A stretch of 64,000 nt of DNA from an uncultured Microbacterium sp. (GTDB lineage Bacteria; Actinomycetota; Actinomycetes; Actinomycetales; Microbacteriaceae). This document shows, piece after piece, positions 35,504-42,750 of the stretch. Position numbers and translations under genes: made by a program. Numbering within the stretch: position 1 is the stretch's first letter; every line of letters starts with the position of its first letter. The notes under the pieces are model-generated. The model ran no database searches. It saw only the letters and a list, made by a program, of their open reading frames with translations, and was not told the origin of the DNA. The stretch lies in assembly GCF_937927635.1 (NCBI RefSeq), contig NZ_CALBRW010000012.1, positions 48,663 to 112,662 of the forward strand. The letters run 5' to 3'.

Positions 35504-35776
35504 TCAGCCGCCCAGCAGCTGCGGGATGCGATCGAACATCGTGTGCGTGAAGGAGACGAGCTCGGAGATCATCCAGTTGCCGGCGACCACCAGCGCGACA
35601 CCGACGGCGATGAACTTCGGCACGAACGCCAAGGTCACCTCCTGCACCTGCGTGATCGACTGCAGCAGCGAGATCGCGAAGCCGACCACCAGCGCGGTGA
35701 TCAGCAGCGGGGCGGCGAGCTTGGCGGCGATGATCAGGCCCTGCACGCCGATGTCGAGAGCGGTCTCGGGCGTCAT
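35504..35776 (-). CDS. fliQ: Flagellar export apparatus protein FliQ
   Basis: 90 residues with two hydrophobic helices joined by LLQSITQVQEVTLAFVPK, the FliQ/SctS signature. It is part of the export channel. The ATG at 35776 overlaps the fliP stop as ATGA. Confidence 0.95.
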   Translation of the reverse strand: MTPETALDIGVQGLIIAAKLAAPLLITALVVGFAISLLQSITQVQEVTLAFVPKFIAVGVALVVAGNWMISELVSFTHTMFDRIPQLLGG

Positions 35777-36705
35777 CCGACACCCCCGTAGCTCTCGATG
35801 AGCGTCTTGATGATGAGCCCCCACCCGTCGACCAGGATGAACAGCAGGATCTTGAACGGCAGGGAGATCATCACCGGCGGGAGCATCATCATGCCCATCG
35901 ACATCAGAGCCGCCGCGACGACGATGTCGATCACCAGGAACGGCACGAAGATGACGAAGCCGATGATGAACGCGCTGCGCAGCTCGGAGATCATGAACGC
36001 GGGGATCAGCGTGTGCAGCGGCACGCTCTGCGGGTCGGCCGGGTTGGGCTGATCCGCGATGCGCGTCATGAGCGCCAGGTCCTCCTCGCGGGTGAAGCCC
36101 AGCATCCAGTCCCGCAGCGGCGGCTGGGCCAGGTCGAACGCCTGCGTGAACGTGATCGACCCGTCGATGTACGGCTGCACGGCCTGCGTGTTGATCTCGC
36201 CCAGCACGGGCCACATGATGAACAGCGACAGGAACAGCGCCAGTCCCGCCAGCACCTGGTTCGGCGGGATGGTCGGCAGCGACAGCGCGTTGCGGGTCAT
36301 CGCCAGCACGACGAAGATCTTCGTGAACGAGGACACCATCAGCAGCAGCGCGGGCGCCACCGACAGCAGCGTCATGCCCAGCATCACCAGGATCGACGAG
36401 GACGGCGACCCGTCGATGCCGTTGATGTCGATGCTGATCCCCGGGTCCTCGGCCGGCGGCGTGGGCTCGACCGGCTCGTCGGGATCGCCGGGTGCCGCCG
36501 GGAGGACCGGAGCCGTCGCCTGGACGGATGCGGATGCCGCGGGGCCGACGGATGCCGTTGACGCGATCGCCTGCGCGGATGCCGACGTGTCCCGCACCTC
36601 GGCACGGGCACCGGTGTCGGCCGACAGCACGACGACGCCGGCGAGCAGCAGCGAGAACAGCACCAGGATGACGATGCGCGCTCGCCGGGCGAGAGCGCCG
36701 CTCAT
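35773..36705 (-). CDS. fliP: Flagellar export apparatus protein FliP with extended N-terminus
   Basis: 310 residues, about 60 longer than E. coli FliP. An N-terminal hydrophobic stretch (IVILVLFSLLLAGVVVL) reads as a signal peptide. It is followed by roughly 75 residues rich in Ala, Ser, Pro and acidic residues before the conserved core starts at LGMTLLSVAPALLLM. The core has FTKIFVVLAMTRNAL and the C-terminal MGMMMLPPVMISLPFKI. The extension is probably extracytoplasmic. The start overlaps fliO's stop by 4 bp. Confidence 0.95.
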   Translation of the reverse strand: MSGALARRARIVILVLFSLLLAGVVVLSADTGARAEVRDTSASAQAIASTASVGPAASASVQATAPVLPAAPGDPDEPVEPTPPAEDPGISIDINGIDGSPSSSILVMLGMTLLSVAPALLLMVSSFTKIFVVLAMTRNALSLPTIPPNQVLAGLALFLSLFIMWPVLGEINTQAVQPYIDGSITFTQAFDLAQPPLRDWMLGFTREEDLALMTRIADQPNPADPQSVPLHTLIPAFMISELRSAFIIGFVIFVPFLVIDIVVAAALMSMGMMMLPPVMISLPFKILLFILVDGWGLIIKTLIESYGGVG

Positions 36706-37208
36706 CGGGGGCGTCGCAGGAAGTCGGCGGTCTGCCGCCAGGTGCCGGGGGACAGGATCGAGCCGTGCAGCGGGTCGGCGCGCTTCGTCGCGCGATCCCG
36801 ACGAAGAGGGAGGTCGGAGAGCGCAGTCACCTGCACGGGGGCGGAGGACTGCGACATCGACTCCGCGGCGAACAGCCGGTCGAAGTCCGGAGCGCGCTCG
36901 GCTTCCGATGCTCCGGCGTCCTCCTTCACCGGGTGCGCCGGGACTGCGCGTACCGGCCTGCGGCCGGGCAGCTTGTCGATCACGGTGACGCCGTGCTCGG
37001 TGACGCCGAGCACGTAACGGTTCCCCTCGGCCTCGGCCACCACGAGCTGCGCCTTCGAGCCGACGCCTCGCCGCCCGAGCACGGTGATCACCTCGGAGTC
37101 GCGGCTGCGCTGCGTGCGCCGGCCGAGTCGCCGCTGCAGGAACCAGAGCAGCCCGAGCACCGCCGCCAGCGACACGGCGACGCGCAGCAGCAGGAGCAGC
37201 TCGTCCAA
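36702..37208 (-). CDS. fliO: Flagellar protein FliO
   Basis: 168 residues. One membrane helix (LLLRVAVSLAAVLGLLWFL) is followed by a cytoplasmic domain with the FliO pattern QLVVAEAEGNRYVLGVTEHGVTVID. It helps FliP assemble. The C-terminal 70 residues are variable. It lies between fliN and fliP. Confidence 0.88.
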   Translation of the reverse strand: MDELLLLLRVAVSLAAVLGLLWFLQRRLGRRTQRSRDSEVITVLGRRGVGSKAQLVVAEAEGNRYVLGVTEHGVTVIDKLPGRRPVRAVPAHPVKEDAGASEAERAPDFDRLFAAESMSQSSAPVQVTALSDLPLRRDRATKRADPLHGSILSPGTWRQTADFLRRPR

Positions 37209-37211
37209 GGA

Positions 37212-37868
37212 TCAGGCCTCGGCGCTCTCGAGGATCCGAGTGATGCGCACGGCGTAGTCCTGGTCGACGACGACGACCTCGCCGTGGGCGATGACGCGCC
37301 CGTTCAGGCGGATGTCGGCAGGGGCGCCCGCGGACCGGTCCAGCTCGACGATGCGCCCCGGCTCCAGGCCCAGCACGTCGCGGACCGCCATGCGGGTGCG
37401 TCCGATCTCGACGGCGAGGTCCATCTCCACGCCGGCGATGCGCTGCAGCCGGACGGAGTCGCGCGACACGGCGGCCGGCGTGCGCAGCATCCGCACGGCG
37501 ATCCGCCCGATCACGTGACCCGCCTCCTGCAGGTCGAACACCTGCGCGCCGGGGTGGGCGAACGCCGAGGAGGCGTCGCCGAGCGCCGCGGCGTCCAGCC
37601 GGCCGGCGCCGAGGGGGAGGACCGCTGCCTCCAGCGCCCCGTGCAGGCGGTCGGTCAATGCGGCCCCGGGGAGGCCGTCGACGAGGGCGGCGGGATCCAG
37701 GATCTGCACCGCGATCTGCGCGCTCGCCTCGCCGACGTAGGTCACGATCACCGCGTCGCCGGTGTCGCCGGACGGCTGCGACGCCACTGCCGTGGCGGGC
37801 GACGCGGTGGCCAGCCGGGCGGCGAAAGCGGCGGAGACGGCGGACTCGTAGGCGGGGGTGCTGGTCAC
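37212..37868 (-). CDS. fliN: Flagellar motor switch protein FliN with unassigned N-terminal region
   Basis: 218 residues. The last 80 form a SpoA domain (IAGVEMDLAVEIGRTRMAVRDVLGL and LNGRVIAHGEVVVVDQDYAVRI), the C-ring subunit. The N-terminal 130 residues form an unassigned domain containing VIVTYVGEASAQIAVQIL. It occupies the position of the CheC-like part in Bacillus FliY, but I see no clear CheC phosphatase motif. The ATG overlaps fliM's stop by 4 bp. Confidence 0.9.
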   Translation of the reverse strand: MTSTPAYESAVSAAFAARLATASPATAVASQPSGDTGDAVIVTYVGEASAQIAVQILDPAALVDGLPGAALTDRLHGALEAAVLPLGAGRLDAAALGDASSAFAHPGAQVFDLQEAGHVIGRIAVRMLRTPAAVSRDSVRLQRIAGVEMDLAVEIGRTRMAVRDVLGLEPGRIVELDRSAGAPADIRLNGRVIAHGEVVVVDQDYAVRITRILESAEA

Positions 37869-38785
37869 TGTTGCTCCTCGGGGGAATCGGAATCGGGGGT
37901 CGTCGCGGTGATGACGCAGGCCAGGCGCGCCCCGGAAGCGCCCACCGCGGCGGCCGCGATCGGCACCCCGTCGACGGTCAGCTCGAGCGGCCGATCGGCG
38001 GAGTGCGGGAACGTCAGCAGATCCCCGACGGCGAGGTCGAGGATCTCGCGCGGCAGCACGGGGCGGGGCGCCAGCCGCAGCGCCAGCTCGATCGGGGTCC
38101 GCTCGATGTGGCTGCGGACCAGTCCCGGCGCGGCCTCATCGGCGGCCTCGGCGCCGCCGACGGCGAACGCGTCGAGCACCACGGACGCCGGCAGCATGAC
38201 CGTGACGTCGGAGGTGCTCCCGCTGGAGCGCAGCGAGAGGCGCGCGACGATGACGAGGTCGTTGGGTCCCGCCACCTGGGCGAACAGCGGGCTGTGCTGG
38301 ATGCTGGAGATGGAGATGCCGGCGGGCAGCAGCCCGTCCAGCGCCGTGGTCAGTGCGTCGCCGCCGTCACCCATGAGCCCGCGCACCAGCGCCTGCTCGA
38401 TCGGGGTGAGCGGCCGCTCGTCGGGGGAGGCGTCGACCCGCCCTCCGAGCATCTGCATGATCCATTCGATCGCCAGCGACAGCGGGATCTGGATGACGAT
38501 GCGCTCATCGGACTCGGGCAGCGCGTACACCACCATGGTCGTGGTGGTGGGCAGTGTCCGGGCGTAGTCGTCGTAGGTGAGCAGGCTCAGCTGTTCGAGC
38601 GAGGCGTGCGCGCGGCTGTGCACGCGGGCCGACAGCCGCGACCCCCACTGGCGGGAGAAGGTCTCGAAGGCCACCTCGAGCATGCGGGTGTGCTCGCGCG
38701 AAAGGGTCGTCGAACGCCCGAAGTCGTACCTTTCGACCTCGGGTGTCTCGCGAGCGCTCGCGAGGGCGCCGTCATCCACTGCCAC
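37865..38785 (-). CDS. fliM: Flagellar motor switch protein FliM, lacking the canonical CheY-binding N-terminus
   Basis: 306 residues. The core starts with ERYDFGRSTTLSREHTRMLEVAFETFSRQWG and the middle domain includes LTPIEQALVRGLMGD; a SpoA domain ends the protein. It forms the C-ring with FliG and FliN. Other FliM proteins begin with a short LSQxEIDALL-type peptide that binds phosphorylated CheY; here the first 18 residues (MAVDDGALASARETPEVE) do not match. GTG at 38785 lies 8 nt after a sigma-28 -10 box, so the mRNA is probably leaderless. It heads the fliM-N-O-P-Q-R-flhB-flhA-csrA operon. Confidence 0.94.
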   Translation of the reverse strand: MAVDDGALASARETPEVERYDFGRSTTLSREHTRMLEVAFETFSRQWGSRLSARVHSRAHASLEQLSLLTYDDYARTLPTTTTMVVYALPESDERIVIQIPLSLAIEWIMQMLGGRVDASPDERPLTPIEQALVRGLMGDGGDALTTALDGLLPAGISISSIQHSPLFAQVAGPNDLVIVARLSLRSSGSTSDVTVMLPASVVLDAFAVGGAEAADEAAPGLVRSHIERTPIELALRLAPRPVLPREILDLAVGDLLTFPHSADRPLELTVDGVPIAAAAVGASGARLACVITATTPDSDSPEEQQ

Positions 38786-38793
38786 GCCCCCGA

Positions 38794-38820
38794 CTATCGG
38801 GCGATGCGGCTGGGGCGTTA
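38794..38820 (-). promoter_or_regulatory. Sigma-28 promoter of the fliM operon
   Basis: On the minus strand, TAAC (38820-38817), 15 nt, CCCGATAG (38801-38794). It matches the four other flagellar promoters in layout and is directly upstream of fliM. Confidence 0.8.
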
Positions 38821-38831
38821 GGCGTGTGCTG

Positions 38832-39650
38832 TCAGTGCGCGGGCTGCTGCGCCTGCAGACCCGGCAGCAGCTGTCTCACCCCCTCCTCGGCATCGGAGAT
38901 GATCACGACGTCGACCCGCCGGTTCTGGGCCAGGTCGGCATCACCGCCGCCCTTCGCCACCGGCCGCGTGTCGCCGAAGCCCACGGCCTTGATCTTCGCC
39001 ATCGGGAACCCGTCGGCCTCGATCAGATGCCGCACCACCTGGGTGGCGCGCGCGGCGGAGAGCTCCCAGTTCGTGGCGTACGGGGCGACGGGGCGCCGGT
39101 TGTCGGCGTGGCCTTCGACGGAGACCTCGTTGGGGATGGTCACCAGCACGGATGCCAGCGTGTCCAGGATCCGCGTCGCGGTGCCGGTGAGCGTGTTGCT
39201 GTTGGTGGCGAAGAACGTCTCGGCGCTGACCAGGCTCACGGTCAGCCCCCGCGTGTCGATCGTGTAGGTCGCCGTATCCGCGAGGCCCTGCTGCGCCAGC
39301 GCACTGCGGATCCGCTCGCGCAGCCCGCTGAGGTTGTCGAACTCCACCTTCGCCTGCGACGCACTGACGTCGATGTCCGCGAACGCCTCGCCCTTCTCGT
39401 CCACAAGTTCCGGCGGCACGACGACGCCCTGAGAGACGTCGGCCTTGTCCGTCTGCGTCTGGCCGAAGCCGGTGGCCAGCGAGGCGCTGAGGGCCTCGAA
39501 CTTCTGCTGGTCGACTGTCGACATCGCGAACAGCACGATGAACATGCACATCAGCACGGTCACCATGTCCAGGTACGACGCCATCCAGCGCTCGTCGGGG
39601 CCGTCGTGCTCCGCGGCGACGGCATGGCGGCGACGGGAGCGGACGCTCAC
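38832..39650 (-). CDS. motB: Flagellar stator protein MotB
   Basis: 272 residues. A single membrane helix (residues 24-43, SYLDMVTVLMCMFIVLFAMS) carries the essential proton-accepting D28. The C-terminal OmpA-like domain (VEGHADNRRP, NWELSAARATQVVRHL, NRRVDVVI) anchors the stator to peptidoglycan. It starts 4 bp inside the motA stop. Confidence 0.96.
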   Translation of the reverse strand: MSVRSRRRHAVAAEHDGPDERWMASYLDMVTVLMCMFIVLFAMSTVDQQKFEALSASLATGFGQTQTDKADVSQGVVVPPELVDEKGEAFADIDVSASQAKVEFDNLSGLRERIRSALAQQGLADTATYTIDTRGLTVSLVSAETFFATNSNTLTGTATRILDTLASVLVTIPNEVSVEGHADNRRPVAPYATNWELSAARATQVVRHLIEADGFPMAKIKAVGFGDTRPVAKGGGDADLAQNRRVDVVIISDAEEGVRQLLPGLQAQQPAH

Positions 39651-40498
39651 AGGATCGCCTCCGCATCAGCGAAGTCGACGCCCCCGACCTGATCCTTCGC
39701 CTTGGCCGCGCTCTTCGCCTTCTTCGACCCGGGCTTCTTCGCGCCCTTGCCGCTGGGCTGCGAGATCAGGGCGCGCAGGCGCTCCTCCACCAGCAGCGGG
39801 GCGGCGCCGGCCTGCACGGCCAGCATGCCCTCCATCTGCAGGGTCATCCGCTCCAGCTCCATCTCGCCGATGCGCTGCAGCCGGCCGCCGATCGGCAGCC
39901 AGATGAAGTTCGCGGAGAGCAGGCCCCAGAGCGTGGCGACGAACGCCGCCGCGATCAGCGGGCCGAGCGTGTCGGGGGTGTCGAGCTGCTCCAGCACATG
40001 GGTGAGGGAGACGACCGTGCCGATGATGCCGACGGTGGGCGCGAATCCGCCGAGCGTCATGAAGAACTTCGACGCGGTGCGGTTGCGGGTGGCCGTGGAC
40101 GAGATCTCGTCCTCGAGCAGGACGCGCAGATCCTCGGCGTCGACGCCGTCGGCGATGCTCTGCAGGGCCTGCCGGATGAACGGGTCCTTCTCCTCGGCGA
40201 CGCCGTTCTCGAGGGCCAGGAGGCCGGAGGTGCGGGCTGTCTCGGCGTAGGCGACGATGCCCGCGATCGCCTGCGCCGGCTTGCCCTTGTCGCCGGTGAA
40301 GGCACGCGGCAGCGACTTGATGGCCAGGATGGTGTCCTGCAGGGTGCCGCTGCCGATCCCGACGGCGATGGTGGCGCCGAACACCAGCAGCATCGGCGCA
40401 GGCAGCAGCAGCGCGTTGATCGACGCGCCCTCCATGCTGATGGTGGCCAGCAGGGCGCCGAAGGCCAGGACCAGACCGATGATCAGGGACGGATCCAT
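39647..40498 (-). CDS. motA: Flagellar stator protein MotA
   Basis: 283 residues with four membrane helices. The large cytoplasmic loop covers about residues 55-145. PTVGIIGTVVSL contains the conserved proline near the ion path. A Lys/Ala-rich C-terminal tail is typical for this lineage. It forms the proton channel with MotB. The ATG overlaps the flbD stop by one base. Confidence 0.96.
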   Translation of the reverse strand: MDPSLIIGLVLAFGALLATISMEGASINALLLPAPMLLVFGATIAVGIGSGTLQDTILAIKSLPRAFTGDKGKPAQAIAGIVAYAETARTSGLLALENGVAEEKDPFIRQALQSIADGVDAEDLRVLLEDEISSTATRNRTASKFFMTLGGFAPTVGIIGTVVSLTHVLEQLDTPDTLGPLIAAAFVATLWGLLSANFIWLPIGGRLQRIGEMELERMTLQMEGMLAVQAGAAPLLVEERLRALISQPSGKGAKKPGSKKAKSAAKAKDQVGGVDFADAEAIL

Positions 40499-40749
40499 CA
40501 GCGCATCTCCCCGAACTCGGGCCTCGGCGGGGACGGCGGGGTGAAGGAGCGCGTCGGATCGGCCGCGGCGGCGAGCACCCGGGCACGGAAGTCGGTGATC
40601 TGCATGATGACCTCGTCCATCGTCTCGCGGACGATGAAGGTGGCGCCGTCGACCATGATGAGCGTCGTGTCCGGTGCTGCCTGGATCCGCTCGATGAGAT
40701 CCGGGTTCACCGCGAACCGGGTTCGGTTCAGACGCGTGACGATGATCAT
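40498..40749 (-). CDS. flbD: FlbD/SwrD family flagellar protein
   Basis: 83 residues. MIIVTRLNRTRFAVNPDLIERIQ and TTLIMVDGATFIVRETMDEV are the family pattern. In Bacillus the homologue SwrD raises motor torque, and here the gene is fused in one operon with motA and motB, which agrees. GGAG precedes the ATG at 40749. It is the first gene after a sigma-28 promoter. Confidence 0.93.
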   Translation of the reverse strand: MIIVTRLNRTRFAVNPDLIERIQAAPDTTLIMVDGATFIVRETMDEVIMQITDFRARVLAAAADPTRSFTPPSPPRPEFGEMR

Positions 40750-40822
40750 GGGCTCCATCCTGGAAGATCCGCTCCGGTCGGAACCGGGGCACCGGCGGCC
40801 CGTCCTGGGCCGTCGACAGGGA

Positions 40823-40849
40823 CTGTCGGCAGGTGCGAGCGTCGCGTTA
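40823..40849 (-). promoter_or_regulatory. Sigma-28 promoter of flbD-motA-motB
   Basis: TAAC (40849-40846), 15 nt, GCCGACAG (40830-40823). The leader to flbD is about 70 nt and has several GGA triplets that could be CsrA sites. Confidence 0.75.
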
Positions 40850-40920
40850 GCCCCGCCGTCGCATCCCGATGCCGCACCGGGAACGTGTCGCGCGGCTGTT
40901 CTCAGCGGCATCCGGCTGTC

Positions 40921-40982
40921 GCGCTGCTCTTCTCGTTCTGCGCGGCGCTTATATGCGCCGCGTCGGGCGAGAAGAGCCGCGC
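40921..40982. repeat. Large nested inverted repeat
   Basis: The outer arms (40921-40935 and 40968-40982) pair at 14 of 15 positions. An inner 8-bp stem CGCGGCGC/GCGCCGCG at 40941-40962 closes a TTATAT loop. It lies in the 380-bp gap between flgE and flbD and is not explained by a gene. Confidence 0.75.
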
Positions 40983-41057
40983 GAGGGGGAGAGCCGCGCG
41001 AGGGGGGAGAGAGCAGCGCGACGGGGAGAGCAGCGCGACGGGGAGAGCCGCGCGAGG
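40970..41057. repeat. Five imperfect 17-bp tandem repeats
   Basis: Units based on GGGAGAGCCGCGCGAGG at 40970-40986, 40987-41003, 41004-41023 (20 nt), 41024-41040 and 41041-41057. Two units carry A and C variants. The right arm of the inverted repeat at 40921 overlaps the first unit. Confidence 0.8.
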
Positions 41058-41076
41058 GGCGTTGCGGATGCCGTGG

Positions 41077-41118
41077 AGAGGCGGATGCCGTGACCCGAGG
41101 GCCACGGCATCCGCCTCT
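41077..41118. terminator. Terminator of the flgB-flgE operon
   Basis: A perfect 16-bp stem (41077-41092 with 41103-41118) closes a 10-nt loop, 12 nt after the flgE stop codon at 41131. Confidence 0.8.
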
Positions 41119-41130
41119 GACTCGAGTGCG

Positions 41131-42291
41131 TCAGCGCTTGAGGTTGGTCAGCTCCTGCAGCACCTCGTCGCTGGTGGTGATGATGCGCGCGTTGGCCTGG
41201 AATCCGCGCTGGGCGACGATGAGGTTGGTGAACTCCTGCGACAGGTCGACGTTCGACATCTCCAGGACGCCGCTCATGATGCCGCCGAGTCCGTTCTCGC
41301 CGGCCTGGCCGATGGTCGGCGCCCCGGAGTTGGCGCTGGGCCGGTACTGCGAGGAGCCGGTCTTCTCCAGGCCGCCCGGGTTCGTGAAGTTCGCCAGGGC
41401 GAGACGCGCGAGCACTTCGGTCTCACCGTTGCTGAACGTTCCCATCAGGCTGCCGTCCTCGGTGAGGGCGTAGGAGATCAGGCTGCCTGCGGGGCGCCCG
41501 TTCTGCGAGGTGAGGGCGAGCGAGCTCACTTCGGCATAGCCGGTGACTGCCGAGAGGTCCACGGTGATCCCTCCGGAGACCAGCGAGGACGGGCCGGCCT
41601 GTGTGCCGTTCGCGAACGCGAGAGACGTGGATGCGCCGGAGCCATCGGTGACGTCCCAGCCGGTCGCCGTGCGCGTGAAGGTCAGCTGCAGTGTCGCGGA
41701 CGTGCCGTCGGCGCCGTACACCTCGATGTCCCGCACGAGCGCCTCGCCGACGGCCGTCTCCGAGGGGAGGTTGCCGGTCGCCGTGGTCGTTGTAGTGGCG
41801 ACCGCGGGGGCGATGGCGCCGACGGGAAGAGTGATGTCACCCAGTCCCTGGCCGGTGGTGATGACGCCGTTGCGCGCGGTCCACCCCTGCACGAGAGCGC
41901 CGTCGGCGGAGGTGAGGCGCCCGCTGGTGTCGAACGAGAAGCTTCCGTTGCGGGTGTACAGCGTCTCGGCGCCCGAGCGCACGGCGAAGAAGCCGTCGCC
42001 GGCGATCATCAGATCGGTGGGCACGCCGGTGGGCTGCGCGGCCCCCGCGGAGAAGTTGGTGCGGATCGCGGCCAGCTGCACGCCCAGCCCCACCTGTGCG
42101 GGGTTCGTGCCGCCGGCGTCGGCCCGCGGGAAGGTGGAGTTCTGCACGAGCTGCGACAGGGAGTCCTGGAACTGCGTGGACGACGACTTGAAGCCGACGG
42201 TGTTCACATTGGCGATGTTGTTGCCGGTGACGTCGAGCATGGTCTGGTGACTGCGCAGGCCGGAGATTCCGGAGAAGAGCGAACGGAGCAT
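41131..42291 (-). CDS. flgE: Flagellar hook protein FlgE
   Basis: 386 residues. The N-terminal signature MLRSLFSGISGLRSHQTMLDVTGNNIANVNTVG and the C-terminal VDLSQEFTNLIVAQRGFQANARIITTSDEVLQEL form the coiled-coil rod/hook ends. The middle has a beta-rich hook domain with Thr-rich stretches. It is exported before the FlhB switch and polymerises into the hook. It is the last gene of the flgB operon. No flgF or flgG rod gene is present here. Confidence 0.96.
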   Translation of the reverse strand: MLRSLFSGISGLRSHQTMLDVTGNNIANVNTVGFKSSSTQFQDSLSQLVQNSTFPRADAGGTNPAQVGLGVQLAAIRTNFSAGAAQPTGVPTDLMIAGDGFFAVRSGAETLYTRNGSFSFDTSGRLTSADGALVQGWTARNGVITTGQGLGDITLPVGAIAPAVATTTTTATGNLPSETAVGEALVRDIEVYGADGTSATLQLTFTRTATGWDVTDGSGASTSLAFANGTQAGPSSLVSGGITVDLSAVTGYAEVSSLALTSQNGRPAGSLISYALTEDGSLMGTFSNGETEVLARLALANFTNPGGLEKTGSSQYRPSANSGAPTIGQAGENGLGGIMSGVLEMSNVDLSQEFTNLIVAQRGFQANARIITTSDEVLQELTNLKR

Positions 42292-42316
42292 GATGATGCC
42301 TTTCGGGGGAGGAGGT

Positions 42317-42736
42317 TCAGGAGGCGATGGCGATGCCGGTGACGGCGTCGAGGGCGATGGAATCGGTGCCGATGGTGACCTTCGGCATGGCGTCGGCGAA
42401 CGAGACGGAGGTCACGACGCCCCGCTGCTCCTCGCCGTCGGCGTTCGTGTAGGTCGCCTCCCGGCCGATCAGCGCGGCGGCGGTCTGCCGCATGCTGAGC
42501 GCGAAGCTCTCGGTGGTCGTGGAGGTCAGCTCGGTCAGCTGCTCCATCGAGGCGAGCTGAGTGGTCTGCGCGATCATCTCGTTGGTGTTCATCGGCGAAC
42601 TGGGGTCCTGGTTCGCCAGCTGGGTCACGAGCAGCTTGAGGAACACCTCGGAATCGAGGCTCTGCTTGCGGGCCGCGGGCGGCGTGGTGCTGCCGGTGTG
42701 GATGCCGCTCGCAGCGATCGGATCGACGGTGGTCAT
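42317..42736 (-). CDS. flgD: Hook-capping scaffold protein FlgD
   Basis: 139 residues. DSEVFLKLLVTQLANQDPSSPMNTNEMIAQTTQLASMEQ is the FlgD signature. The C-terminal half is short compared with E. coli FlgD (231 residues), so the Ig-like cap domain is reduced. It lies between fliK and flgE. Confidence 0.94.
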   Translation of the reverse strand: MTTVDPIAASGIHTGSTTPPAARKQSLDSEVFLKLLVTQLANQDPSSPMNTNEMIAQTTQLASMEQLTELTSTTTESFALSMRQTAAALIGREATYTNADGEEQRGVVTSVSFADAMPKVTIGTDSIALDAVTGIAIAS

Positions 42737-42750
42737 GGGGCTCCTTCCCC

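Noticed and set aside
40902..41105. Small frame across the repeats between flgE and flbD
   Set aside because: It consists of the repeats and the terminator and has no ribosome site.
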